Shown here in pieces: positions 33,050 to 40,640 of a DNA stretch of 64,000 bases. This stretch comes from Streptomyces sp. NBC_01237 (lineage in GTDB: Bacteria; Actinomycetota; Actinomycetes; Streptomycetales; Streptomycetaceae), in contig NZ_CP108508.1 of the NCBI RefSeq assembly GCF_035917275.1, forward strand, positions 4,712,001-4,776,000, given 5' to 3'. How positions within the stretch are numbered: position 1 is the first letter of the stretch; every line of letters starts with the position of its first letter. Below the pieces are notes generated by a model that did not search any database, had not been told where the DNA came from, and was given only the letters and a program-made list of their open reading frames with translations. The position numbers were made by a program, and so were the translations under genes.

Positions 33050-35038
33050 ATGCACTGGCGTCAGCGGGTTCTCCGGTTCCCCGAGTTGCCCATCCCGGAC
33101 GGCCACTGGCGGCCCTTGGCTCTAGAGCCACAGGCGCCGCTGGTCTGTGACGACCAACGGATCTGCCCGGCACAGGTGCGCGGCCAGATATCCTGGCCGG
33201 CGCCGCCGCGGGCACTGAGGGTTGAGCACGCCCAGCGGATCAGGGACCGGGACTTTCCGGAACTACCAGCCCTGGGCGCCGTCATCGCGCAAATGGCGGC
33301 GGAGCGGAACCTGAGCGACGCCTGGGAAAGGCTCGCCCTCCACATGGCCCGTCTCGCACTCGCCGTCCGGGAGGCCGACCAGGTCCTGGTGAGCGAACAG
33401 GACATTGCCCAACTGCCGCAGTTACGCGGGCCCGTGGTGGAGATCTTCCGTCGCGCGGGTCTGCTTCGGCGCCGTCCGAACCAGTGGCATCTCGCACTTC
33501 ACCCCCAACCCTCGGCGGTCAGCTGCGGGCACTGCCTGTCCTGGTCAGGAACCGCCGCGAAACTGTGCTCCGCCTGCAAGAACTGGCGACGCTCCAGCCA
33601 GAGGGGCCCTTGCCGACGCTGCCACCGGACGCTTCCGCTCTCCCTGGGACGCTGCCGTCGATGCCGCGTCGTCGAACTGGAGCAGACGCTGGCCGACGCC
33701 CCGGTCCCTGACCAGCTGTGGTTCGGCGGCGACATCGACCTCTACGTCAACAAGACCGGCCGCGAACTCAACAACGCGCGAGACCGGCAGGCTCAACAGC
33801 ACCGGGCAGAGCTTCGCTACTGGCCCCGGCACCTGATCGACGCCAACCAGCTCGAAATCTTTCCGGCACCGGAGAGGAACTGGAAGGCCATCGCGAACCC
33901 GGGCCTGCTGAGGCTCAGCGAACCGGCGCAGGAGGTCGTCAGCGAGCTCGACCGGCTCGCCCGCGACCAGGCATGGTCGAGCGCCACCCGCAAGAAGAGC
34001 CTTCGCACTCTGCGGGTTCTCCTGGCCTGGCTCGGCGCCGCAACCGCGATCCCCGAGCGTGATGTCGTGGGCGTCGGTGATCTCTCACCGCACTACAACA
34101 CTGTCCGGGTCGCCGGATTCCTGCAGACCAAGGGCATGCTGGCGTTCGACTCGGACGCCGTCGGCACTCACGAGGCTTCGGTTCGCCGATGGGTGGACCA
34201 GGCACCGGCCCAGTTCCAGGCTGATCTCCACACCTGGATAGCCGTGCTCCGGGGCCACGGCAAACGTCCCTCCCCGCCCATGCGCTGGGGCACGATCCGC
34301 GGATACGTCCTTCACGTCGTGTCCGTCCTCAGCACCTGGGAGCATCTCGCCTCGCTGGGCGAAGTGACCGAGCAGGAAGTGAAGACAGCGGCCGTCAACT
34401 ATTCGGTCTTCACCTCACTACGCTCCTTGTTCCGGGCCCTGCGACGCGAGCGCCGAGTCTTCCGCGACCCAGCCAGAAACGTACATCTCACTACCCCGGT
34501 CAGAGTCCCCAGGCCGATCCCGGCGGACCGCCTCAAAGGTCTGCTCAACCTGGCAGGCGGCGCGAAAGACCGGCTCGCGCTGGTTTTGATGGCTGTCTAC
34601 GCGGTCCGCCCCAAGCAAGTCGCCGAGATCCTCCTCGACGACCTCGACCGGTCCACGGGACGCTTGCGAATCCGCAGGCCAAACCGACTCGATCACGTGA
34701 TCTGCCTTGACGAGTTCGCTCTGCGACTCGTCAAGGAATGGCTGGCTGAACGTCACCACCGGTGGCCCCTGAGCACCAATCCCTACCTGATCGTCAGCCC
34801 TCTCACCGCACTGCACATCGATCGTCCGGCCGTCGGCATCGCCAATTTCTCATCGCTCCGCGACCGCATCGGCATCAACTTCACTCAGCTCCGACAGGAC
34901 CGGTTTCTCGACGAAGCCCGAGAAACCGCCGACCCGGTCCGGCTGATGCGCCTGTTCGGGATCACCTCGCACACAGCGATCCACTACGTCCGCACGGCTT
35001 ACCCCGAGCGCTTCACCATCGACCCCACCCAGGCGTGA
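33050..35038 (+). CDS. large zinc-ribbon recombinase-like protein (TnpB-like)
   Basis: 662 residues. The first ~150 residues are of unknown fold. Residues ~158-205 hold four Cys pairs (C-G-H-C, C-S-A-C, C-R-R-C, C-R-R-C), a double zinc ribbon. From ~290 the chain follows the tyrosine recombinase plan: a helical core-binding domain, then A-V-Y-A-V-R-P-K-Q-V-A-E-I-L (first Arg, ~517), Q-L-R-Q-D-R (second Arg, without the usual His three before it), and T-A-I-H-Y-V (candidate Tyr, ~645). It is therefore probably an accessory or modified recombinase. Starts 12 bp after the HTH gene. Confidence 0.75.
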   Translation: MHWRQRVLRFPELPIPDGHWRPLALEPQAPLVCDDQRICPAQVRGQISWPAPPRALRVEHAQRIRDRDFPELPALGAVIAQMAAERNLSDAWERLALHMARLALAVREADQVLVSEQDIAQLPQLRGPVVEIFRRAGLLRRRPNQWHLALHPQPSAVSCGHCLSWSGTAAKLCSACKNWRRSSQRGPCRRCHRTLPLSLGRCRRCRVVELEQTLADAPVPDQLWFGGDIDLYVNKTGRELNNARDRQAQQHRAELRYWPRHLIDANQLEIFPAPERNWKAIANPGLLRLSEPAQEVVSELDRLARDQAWSSATRKKSLRTLRVLLAWLGAATAIPERDVVGVGDLSPHYNTVRVAGFLQTKGMLAFDSDAVGTHEASVRRWVDQAPAQFQADLHTWIAVLRGHGKRPSPPMRWGTIRGYVLHVVSVLSTWEHLASLGEVTEQEVKTAAVNYSVFTSLRSLFRALRRERRVFRDPARNVHLTTPVRVPRPIPADRLKGLLNLAGGAKDRLALVLMAVYAVRPKQVAEILLDDLDRSTGRLRIRRPNRLDHVICLDEFALRLVKEWLAERHHRWPLSTNPYLIVSPLTALHIDRPAVGIANFSSLRDRIGINFTQLRQDRFLDEARETADPVRLMRLFGITSHTAIHYVRTAYPERFTIDPTQA

Positions 35039-35058
35039 AGGGGCACTTCCTGCCCTGC

Positions 35059-35523
35059 TCAGCCGCTGTTCAAGGCAGTGAGCACGTGATCCAACTCATT
35101 CGGCATCACAGCAACAAGAAGAGCGCCTTCGGGAGAGCTGCACTCGACGATTCTGGACCTACCGTTGATCTTCATCGACTCACGCCATGACGGTGACCGC
35201 AAGCTGACCTGCCGCAGCCCCTCCGGGAGGGACACTGCCGCACCGGCTTTGGTCCGTGGCTCCCAGCCCATTCCAGAGGGGCCTACCAACAGTCGCCCCC
35301 GCAGCCACCGCCCTTCAAGCGAAGGATGGCGGAGCAGGCAGGGAATCTTGATCACATTTCCCTGAGCGGCACTCTCTGCCCGCTGCTTCACTCTGCGGCG
35401 GAGCAACCACGCCGTCAGTCCTGCCGCTGCCAGGACAACCACCAGTTCGATCACTAGAGCATTCAAGCAGCGCAGAACCTGAGTGCCCAGCCCTTCCAAC
35501 GCCCGCCATTCCAGCGGGTTCAC
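35059..35523 (-). CDS. single-pass membrane protein, transposon passenger
   Basis: 154 residues. One N-terminal membrane segment near 22-42 (L-V-I-E-L-V-V-V-L-A-A-A-G-L-T-A-W-L-L) is followed by R-R-R-V-K-Q-R and a soluble ~105-residue domain with W-L-R-G-R-L-L-V-G-P-S-G-M-G-W. Topology resembles DUF2550-like proteins, but I am not sure. It is the only gene on the opposite strand within the transposon and probably its cargo. Confidence 0.6.
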   Translation of the reverse strand: MNPLEWRALEGLGTQVLRCLNALVIELVVVLAAAGLTAWLLRRRVKQRAESAAQGNVIKIPCLLRHPSLEGRWLRGRLLVGPSGMGWEPRTKAGAAVSLPEGLRQVSLRSPSWRESMKINGRSRIVECSSPEGALLVAVMPNELDHVLTALNSG

Positions 35524-35563
35524 TTCCAGTCGACCTTCAGAATCTGCGAACCCGCTGGTTTCC

Positions 35564-35887
35564 GACTACCGGTGGCGCATGGCCCCGGACGGCTACGCGA
35601 CCCGCCGCCAGCTCCGGGCCATGGGCCTGCGGCCCGGAGGACAGGACGTCGTCGCCGAACTCCAGCGCCCACGGCGCCGCCGGGGCCCGCTGATCGCGTA
35701 CCTGTACCGCATCGACCGGGCCAAGCCCGTACGACCCATGACCCCCGCCCGCACAGCGGCACTTGCCAAAGCCATGCGGGCCCGTCGGACCTGCCCCAAC
35801 TGCCGCACCGACGTGGGGTATTGCATCCCGCCGACGCTCGGCATGTGCGTCCCCTGCGCCACCCCCGAAGACCAGCACACCACCTAG
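35564..35887 (+). pseudogene. 3' fragment of an RRQRL-motif zinc-binding protein gene
   Basis: The remnant reads D-Y-R-W-R-M-A-P, then T-R-R-Q-L-R-A-M-G-L-R-P-G-G-Q, A-Y-L-Y-R-I-D-x-A-K-P-V-R-P-M-T, and a zinc site C-P-N-C-x6-C-x7-C-V-P-C. This is the body of the RRQRL-type protein found beside spd genes in Streptomyces elements. Its first ~5 codons are at 31355, on the other side of the transposon. A restart at ATG 35579 could still make a near-complete protein, so function may survive. Confidence 0.72.
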
Positions 35888-35896
35888 GAGAACCCC

Positions 35897-36067
35897 ATGT
35901 TCGGCAAGAAGAAGACCGCCGCAGACTCCGAGGCCGCACTCCAGGCCGAATCCGAGAAGAACGACCGCCGCCGCGCCGAGCAGGCCAAGTGGGTGACGTG
36001 CGGAGCAGGCCACATCCAGTACGCCGGGCGCGGACGCGGGTGCCACGTACCCGGCTGCCGCGGCTGA
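35897..36067 (+). CDS. small basic protein with C-terminal Cys/His site
   Basis: 56 residues. Begins M-F-G-K-K-K-T-A, has an acidic/basic helix, then V-T-C-G-A-G-H and G-C-H-V-P-G-C-R-G, giving C/H ligands for one zinc. GGAG before the ATG. It lies 9 bp after the RRQRL-type remnant and shares its transcript. Small zinc proteins of this kind are regular members of AICE spread loci; exact role unknown. Confidence 0.7.
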   Translation: MFGKKKTAADSEAALQAESEKNDRRRAEQAKWVTCGAGHIQYAGRGRGCHVPGCRG

Positions 36068-36081
36068 CCCACCACACCACA

Positions 36082-36128
36082 GCCCCGGACACACCGTGAC
36101 GGCGCCGGATCGAATCCGGCCCGGGGCA
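36082..36128 (+). ncRNA. second tRNA-like mini structure
   Basis: GCCCCGG at 36082-36088 pairs with CCGGGGC at 36121-36127. GCCGG-ATCGAAT-CCGGC forms a 5-bp T-arm with a 7-nt loop directly before it; an A follows. Only 15 nt replace the D and anticodon arms. Same geometry as 29293-29334, and again just upstream (38 bp) of a spread gene. Confidence 0.5.
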
Positions 36129-36165
36129 CTCCCCGCACACCTGACCAGCCCGAGGAAGGACCGGC

Positions 36166-36531
36166 ATGGACCAGCTCCCCGCCCACCGGCCGCTGACCGT
36201 CGTGCAGCTCCCGGACGGCACATACGGCTACACCGCCGCACCTCACCTGCCCGCGCAGCAGGCCCCGCCGCAGCCGATCGTGCAGCACATCCACCAGGCA
36301 CCGCCGGACCGCACGGTGCAGCGCATCGCGCTGGGCTCCGGGGCCGGTGCCGGAGCGGTCGCGGCCGGCGTCTACTTCGGTCCCCTCCTCGTCGGGGTGC
36401 TGACCGCCATCGCCGCGAACCTCGCGATCCTCGCCCTGCTCGCCGCCGTCGCGACCTGGGGCGTCGTCACCGTCGTGAAGTCGGTCGGCAGCACCGAGAG
36501 CACACCCGCCCGCAGGTCGCGCCGCCGCTGA
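36166..36531 (+). CDS. SpdD/DUF6251-like membrane protein
   Basis: 121 residues. A Pro/Gln-rich head contains V-V-Q-L-P-D-G-T-Y-G-Y and I-V-Q-H-I-H-Q-A-P-P-D-R-T-V-Q-R. One long hydrophobic segment follows (G-A-G-A-V-A-A-G-V-Y-F-G-P-L-L then A-N-L-A-I-L-A-L-L-A-A-V), probably two membrane passes, and a basic tail. The family name is from memory. Position matches spdD-like genes between spdB and traB. Confidence 0.75.
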   Translation: MDQLPAHRPLTVVQLPDGTYGYTAAPHLPAQQAPPQPIVQHIHQAPPDRTVQRIALGSGAGAGAVAAGVYFGPLLVGVLTAIAANLAILALLAAVATWGVVTVVKSVGSTESTPARRSRRR

Positions 36532-36610
36532 CGTGCCCCCGTCCGTCCGGTCTTGTACCGGGCGGGCGGAGGACCGGAAAGACCGGCCCTGCCCGCGAAA
36601 GGACCACATC

Positions 36611-36787
36611 GTGGCTCGCTCCTACGTCCGCATCGACCCGTACGCCAAGTACGTCGGCTTCCAGTTCTCCTGCTCGTGCGGCGCCACCTCGCTCCCGAGG
36701 AAGACCGACGCCGCCGCCGAGCGGGACCGCAAGGCCCACATGGCCCGCGCGCACCGCCCGCTGTTCCCCGACCGGATCCGTTTCTGA
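36611..36787 (+). CDS. small zinc-finger-like mobile element protein
   Basis: 58 residues from a GTG with AAAGGA upstream. It has F-S-C-S-C-G-A-T followed ~18 residues later by H-M-A-R-A-H, a compact C2H2-like site, in a basic protein. Similar short proteins are annotated as mobile element transfer proteins in Streptomyces; DNA binding is likely, target unknown. Confidence 0.72.
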   Translation: MARSYVRIDPYAKYVGFQFSCSCGATSLPRKTDAAAERDRKAHMARAHRPLFPDRIRF

Positions 36788-36820
36788 CCGGTCCCTGACC
36801 GTAGGGAGGAGCCCAACGCC

Positions 36821-37036
36821 ATGAGCAACCACACGAAGACGGCGGGGCCGTTCGCGTCGGGTGACCGGGTGCGGATCGTGTCCTGCGAGGACGACCCCCG
36901 CGCCGCCGGCCGCACCGGTCGGATCATCGACGCGGTCCCGCCCGGCCCGCTGACCGGGGGCCGGTGGACAGTCCACCGGATCAGCCCCCTGATCGGCCCC
37001 GTCCTGTGCCACACCCACGAACTGCGGCCTGCCTGA
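36821..37036 (+). CDS. small SH3-barrel-like protein
   Basis: 71 residues, not recognised. F-A-S-G-D-R-V-R-I-V-S then G-R-T-G-R-I-I-D-A-V and G-R-W-T-V-H-R-I are spaced like a KOW/SH3-type barrel. GGAGG precedes the ATG. A terminator hairpin follows the stop. Confidence 0.65.
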   Translation: MSNHTKTAGPFASGDRVRIVSCEDDPRAAGRTGRIIDAVPPGPLTGGRWTVHRISPLIGPVLCHTHELRPA

Positions 37037-37047
37037 CAGCTGCCCGT

Positions 37048-37077
37048 CGCCCCCGAACACCACGTGGTTCGGGGGCG
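37048..37077 (+). terminator. hairpin terminator
   Basis: CGCCCCCGAAC at 37048-37058 pairs with GTTCGGGGGCG at 37067-37077, 12 bp after the stop at 37036. Confidence 0.75.
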
Positions 37078-37120
37078 GTTGGGGAGCCGGACAGTCCGGC
37101 CCGCATCTGGGAGGCACGTC

Positions 37121-37441
37121 ATGGAGAGCTACACCCCCGCCGAGAAGCGCGAGCGCAACCGCCTCTTCCGCAAGGGAGCCCGCCAGGCACTGGCCGACTG
37201 CGTCGACCCGCGCCTTGAGCACCGCATCCAGGAGATCGACCGCAGCGCCGCCGAGCGCGGCGCCCGTGAGCTTCAGGCCCTGCACAACGTGCAGGAGCAG
37301 GCCCGCAACGACCTCGCCCGCGCCAAGGCCACCGAGCGCACCACGCCCCGCGCCGAGCGGGCTGCCGCGAAGCAGGCCCGTAAGGACGTCGAGAAGCGTG
37401 TACGCCTCGCCGAGCGGGCCGTGAGCCGCGCCGAGAGCTGA
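37121..37441 (+). CDS. coiled-coil protein, tail shared with the NUDIX neighbour
   Basis: 106 residues, strongly charged and helical throughout, with Ala/Glu/Arg heptads from about residue 40. Not recognised. Its last 25 residues are nearly identical to the last 25 of the NUDIX protein 560 bp downstream (78-bp DNA repeat). GGGAGG 7 nt before the ATG. Confidence 0.7.
   Translation: MESYTPAEKRERNRLFRKGARQALADCVDPRLEHRIQEIDRSAAERGARELQALHNVQEQARNDLARAKATERTTPRAERAAAKQARKDVEKRVRLAERAVSRAES
37364..37441 (+). repeat. 78-bp direct repeat, copy 1 (C-terminus of coiled-coil gene)
   Basis: Matches 37921-37998 with only a few substitutions, same reading frame, both ending at the stop codon. The repeat encodes A-A-K-Q-A-R-K-D-V-E-K-R-V-R-L-A-E-R-A-V. 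Confidence 0.9.
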
Positions 37442-37524
37442 CCGGGTGCGGCCGACCCCGGCCAAGGAAACCGGCCGCCCCCTTCACCCTTCCCGTTCCA
37501 TCAAGCAGGAGAGGCACGTTCATC

Positions 37525-37998
37525 ATGACCGAGCTGGTCGAGAATATCCGCTACACCGCCGACGTCGTGTGCATCCGGGGCAGCGAAGTGCTGCTCATCG
37601 AGCGGGGCTGGGACCCGCACAAGGGTGCTCTCGCGCTGCCCGGTGGTCACGTCGACCCCGGCGAGACCTCCCGCAACGCCGCCGCCCGCGAACTGCTGGA
37701 GGAGACCGGCGTTCACGTCGTCCCCGCCGACCTCGTGTTCGTCGGTGTGTGGGACGAGCCGAACCGCGACCCCCGAGGCCGGTACATCACCGCCGCCTAC
37801 GCCGCCCTCGTCCCCGAGGACACCACCGCCCGCGCCGGGGACGACGCCGCCGCCGTCCAGTGGATGCCCCTGGACGCCCCCGGACCGCTGGCGTTCGACC
37901 ACACGGAGATCGTCCGGGCCGCCGCGAAGCAGGCACGCAAGGACGTCGAGAAGCGCGTACGCCTCGCCGAGCGGGCCGTGAACCGCGCCGACCGCTGA
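37525..37998 (+). CDS. NUDIX hydrolase with a grafted coiled-coil tail
   Basis: 157 residues. The Nudix box is complete: G-G-H-V-D-P-G-E-T-x5-A-R-E-L-L-E-E-T-G-V. Domain spans about 8-130. The last ~26 residues are a charged helix copied from the upstream coiled-coil gene (or the reverse), outside the normal NUDIX fold. Unlike the NUDIX at 27617 it lies on the transfer strand just before traB. Substrate unknown; a DNA precursor or signalling nucleotide are options. Confidence 0.86.
   Translation: MTELVENIRYTADVVCIRGSEVLLIERGWDPHKGALALPGGHVDPGETSRNAAARELLEETGVHVVPADLVFVGVWDEPNRDPRGRYITAAYAALVPEDTTARAGDDAAAVQWMPLDAPGPLAFDHTEIVRAAAKQARKDVEKRVRLAERAVNRADR
37921..37998 (+). repeat. 78-bp direct repeat, copy 2 (C-terminus of NUDIX gene)
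   Basis: Second copy of the 37364-37441 segment. The differences are mostly silent until the final four codons. Confidence 0.9.
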
Positions 37999-38038
37999 GA
38001 ACACCCCCTCTCTCTTTCTCAAGGATCAGGAGTGCACC

Positions 38039-40150
38039 GTGAGCGCCGAAAACGTAGTCCCCCTGTTCAAGGAACCTCCCGCCGCGCCTGCTCCGGAAGG
38101 CACGGCCCCTGCCTCTGCTCCTGCGCCGGACCGGGTGCGGGTGTTCCGCCGTACCGGGCGCACGGTGGTGCGTGCGGTACGGCACGAGCGGACGCAGTCC
38201 GTCGCCCGCGTCGCGGTGCGGCACGGCTCCTACGTGCTGGGCGGTACCCGGATCGTGGGCCGCCGGGCGTGGGACGGCCGGACCGGCGCCCGCTACGAGC
38301 GGATGCTCCGGGCCGCCGAGGCCGTGGGCAACTACGAGGTGGCCGGAGACTGGGAGGAGAGGTTGCACCGGTTCCGTGCCGACCGTCACAAGCGGCGGAT
38401 GGACCTGCTCACCGCCCCGGAACGGGTCGTGAAGGGTGCTGCCGTCGGCGCGGCCGGCGGGGTCGGCACGCTGATCGTGATCGGTATCGCGCTGGCCGTC
38501 GCGAACAAGGACGCGGCCGATGTCGTCACCCCGCTCATGGCGTTCATCGACCTGATCCGGCTGCTGGTCGTCATCACCACGGTGGTGTGGGGGCCGCTGG
38601 TCGCCGCCGCCCCGTGGCTGGCTCTGGCCGGTGTATGGGCCGTCGGCCGCCACCGTGGAGCCGCACCCGCGTGGGCCCTGCCCACCGGCAGCCGCGGTGA
38701 CGACGCGGGCGCCCCGATCACCCCGTCCATCGTCGTCACCGCCCTGCGGGACCTCGGTGTCGCCCCGCTGCGGGCCGCCATCAAGGAGATGGGCGATGCG
38801 GGCGCGGCGATGCTCGGCCCGATCCGGATCGCCGGATGCGGCGTCGAAGTCGACGTCACCCTGCCCTCCGGGGTCTCCACGAACGAGGTGCAGGGCAGGC
38901 GCCGCAAGCTGGCCGAGAACCTTGCCCGGCACGAGCACGAAGTGTTCATCACCATCCCCCAGGCTGCCCGCACCGTCCGGCTCTGGGTCGCCGACAGTGG
39001 CGCGCTGGACGAGCCGATCGGCCCGTCGCCGCTGACCACCGACGACACGATGACCGCCAACTACGCCAAGGGCCGCGCCCCCTGGGGCCAGGACCTGCGC
39101 GGGGACGCGGCGGCGATCAGCCTGTACCAGCGCCACTTGCTCATCACCGGCCTGTCGAACCAGGGCAAGACCGTCGCGCTGCGCTCGCTGGCCCTGTGGC
39201 TGGCGTTGGACAAGTCGGTGCAGTTCCTGATGGGCGACCTCAAGGGCGTCGGCGACTGGAACATGTTCGACGGGCTGGCGACCACCCTGATCCAGGGGCC
39301 GACGGACGACCACGTGATCCAGGTGACCGAGATGGTCGAAGGTGCCGTGGACGAGATGAACCGCCGACTCCAGGCACCGCCCGGCAGCGTGTTCCCCGCT
39401 CTGGTCGTGCTGGTGGATGAGGCGCAGGTCGCGTTCATGTGCCCGGTCAAGGACGACGAGAAGCGCCCGTACGGCGGCTCGAAGGCCAATTCCCGGTACT
39501 TCATGGCCGTCCGCAAGATCCACAACCAGGGGCGTGCGGTCAACGTCCTCATGTGGCAGGGCACCCAGGACCCCACCGATCAGAACCTCCCGAAGCTGGT
39601 CCGCGAAGGAGCCCACACGCGGGCATCACTCGCGCTGGGCACCGAGTCGCAGGCGCGCATGGCGCTCGGGGACAAGGCCGTCGACGGCGGCGCCGCGCCG
39701 AACCTCCTGCGCCCCGGCCTGGACAGGGGAACCCTGGTCGTCGCGTCCGACGGCATCGCCATCCCGGCCGGCCAGGCATCCATCACGGTGCGCACGCACT
39801 ACATCGACGACGACGGAGCCGAAGCCATCACCGACCGCGCCAAGGCCATGCGCGACGGTGTCATCACCCTCCACGTCATCGGCCGCGGCGAAGAGCGGGA
39901 CGCGCTCGCGGACATCGCGAGCGTCATCGGAGATACGAACCGGGTCTTCACTCAGGACGTGCTGCAGCGCCTCGCGATGCTGTCCAAGGACAGCTACGGA
40001 ACCTGGACGCACGCCGACCTCAAGCGCGTGCTGGACGGCACCGGAGCCGAGCCCTACAAGTCCGACGGGCGCATGGTCATCGGCCGCGAACGTCTGGCCC
40101 GCGCACTCGCCAACCGGGACGGCGACGGTTCCGCTTCCGCCGCCGAGTAG
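38039..40150 (+). CDS. FtsK/SpoIIIE-type conjugative DNA translocase TraB-like
   Basis: 703 residues, GTG start after AAGGATCAGGAG. Two membrane segments near 137-160 and 173-200 anchor the protein. The motor domain has G-L-S-N-Q-G-K-T (Walker A, ~371) and L-V-V-L-V-D-E-A-Q (Walker B, ~457). The C-terminus (about 640-690) is a winged-helix-like region (T-W-T-H-A-D-L-K-R-V-L) that in TraB reads clt repeats. By family it forms a hexamer that moves double-stranded DNA between hyphae without a relaxase. The repeat array directly downstream fits a clt. It is the essential transfer gene of the element. Confidence 0.92.
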   Translation: MSAENVVPLFKEPPAAPAPEGTAPASAPAPDRVRVFRRTGRTVVRAVRHERTQSVARVAVRHGSYVLGGTRIVGRRAWDGRTGARYERMLRAAEAVGNYEVAGDWEERLHRFRADRHKRRMDLLTAPERVVKGAAVGAAGGVGTLIVIGIALAVANKDAADVVTPLMAFIDLIRLLVVITTVVWGPLVAAAPWLALAGVWAVGRHRGAAPAWALPTGSRGDDAGAPITPSIVVTALRDLGVAPLRAAIKEMGDAGAAMLGPIRIAGCGVEVDVTLPSGVSTNEVQGRRRKLAENLARHEHEVFITIPQAARTVRLWVADSGALDEPIGPSPLTTDDTMTANYAKGRAPWGQDLRGDAAAISLYQRHLLITGLSNQGKTVALRSLALWLALDKSVQFLMGDLKGVGDWNMFDGLATTLIQGPTDDHVIQVTEMVEGAVDEMNRRLQAPPGSVFPALVVLVDEAQVAFMCPVKDDEKRPYGGSKANSRYFMAVRKIHNQGRAVNVLMWQGTQDPTDQNLPKLVREGAHTRASLALGTESQARMALGDKAVDGGAAPNLLRPGLDRGTLVVASDGIAIPAGQASITVRTHYIDDDGAEAITDRAKAMRDGVITLHVIGRGEERDALADIASVIGDTNRVFTQDVLQRLAMLSKDSYGTWTHADLKRVLDGTGAEPYKSDGRMVIGRERLARALANRDGDGSASAAE

Positions 40151-40170
40151 AGGGAGGCGCACCCCTGGCC

Positions 40171-40261
40171 GGTCAGGGAGGCAGGGAGAACTCCCTGACC
40201 GCCTCCCTGACCCGCCTCCCTCTGCCTGACCTGCACAAATGATGTTCAGGGAGGCAGGGAG
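40171..40261. promoter_or_regulatory. clt-like repeat array behind traB
   Basis: The motif CTCCCTGACC / GGTCAGGGAG recurs. GGTCAGGGAGGC at 40171-40182 and GCCTCCCTGACC at 40201-40212 are perfect inverted repeats; further copies are CTCCCTGACC at 40191, GCCTCCCTCTGCC near 40214 and TTCAGGGAGGCAGGGAGG near 40245. TraB proteins recognise short repeats at the clt, which usually lies beside traB, so this is a good candidate. Confidence 0.55.
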
Positions 40262-40353
40262 GCATCCCAGGCCAGAGCCCCGAAACCCCGCTCCGCGCGC
40301 TTGCCCGAGGGGGTGCTACCGCCTCCCTGGGTGAGTGAAAGGAGGGATTCCGC

Positions 40354-40398
40354 ATGCTGCTCGACCAGCGCCCCGAATCCCGCCGCTTCCACAACTGA
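40354..40398 (+). CDS. possible 14-codon leader peptide
   Basis: AGGAGGG followed by ATG and 14 codons rich in Arg/Pro/Ser, then TGA. It lies in the leader of the 40438 gene. Either a tiny leader peptide or chance; the well-placed ribosome-binding site is its only support. Confidence 0.3.
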   Translation: MLLDQRPESRRFHN

Positions 40399-40437
40399 CC
40401 GCCGCCGACACTCTGCCGGCAGACAGGAGGAGTGCGC

Positions 40438-40587
40438 ATGAGTGACAGCCGAGGAAAGCCCACCACCGCCGGGCCCACGATGCCGTGCGGCAACGGCCCC
40501 GGCCGCTGGAACAAGGAGTCCGGCTCCCGCCCCTCGACCACCACGACCACGATCCCCCGCCGCCCCAGCGGCCCGAAAGCCTCATAG
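40438..40587 (+). CDS. small Thr/Pro-rich protein
   Basis: 49 residues with a strong AGGAGG site. Low complexity: G-N-G-P-G-R-W-N, then S-T-T-T-T-T-I-P-R-R-P. Not recognised. Its stop is followed at once by a terminator hairpin, which supports it as a transcribed gene of the traB-rep interval. Confidence 0.55.
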   Translation: MSDSRGKPTTAGPTMPCGNGPGRWNKESGSRPSTTTTTIPRRPSGPKAS

Positions 40588-40593
40588 CTGAGG

Positions 40594-40618
40594 ACGGCCC
40601 CGGCCAGGCCGGGGCCGT
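40594..40618 (+). terminator. hairpin terminator with T-tract
   Basis: ACGGCCCCGGCC at 40594-40605 pairs with GGCCGGGGCCGT at 40607-40618, followed by TTTCG. Confidence 0.75.
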
Positions 40619-40640
40619 TTCGTCACCCAGAAGGAGACCC

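Larger units (their letters stand above)
31367..35563. mobile_element. Tn554-like tyrosine-recombinase transposon nested in the AICE
   Basis: About 4.2 kb. It encodes a 391-aa tyrosine recombinase, a 112-aa helix-turn-helix protein and a 662-aa recombinase-like protein in a tight operon, plus an opposite-strand passenger. The three sizes recall TnpA, TnpC and TnpB of Tn554. Near the ends, CCAcGCGGGTTC (about 31378-31389) and its inverted match GAACCCGC-TGG (35548-35558) are imperfect terminal repeats. The flanks rejoin into one RRQRL-type gene with no obvious target duplication. Exact ends are uncertain by a few bases. Confidence 0.75.

Noticed and set aside
36467..37465. 332-codon minus-strand frame across small AICE genes
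   Set aside because: The plus-strand genes under it have good ribosome-binding sites and terminators; this one has neither.
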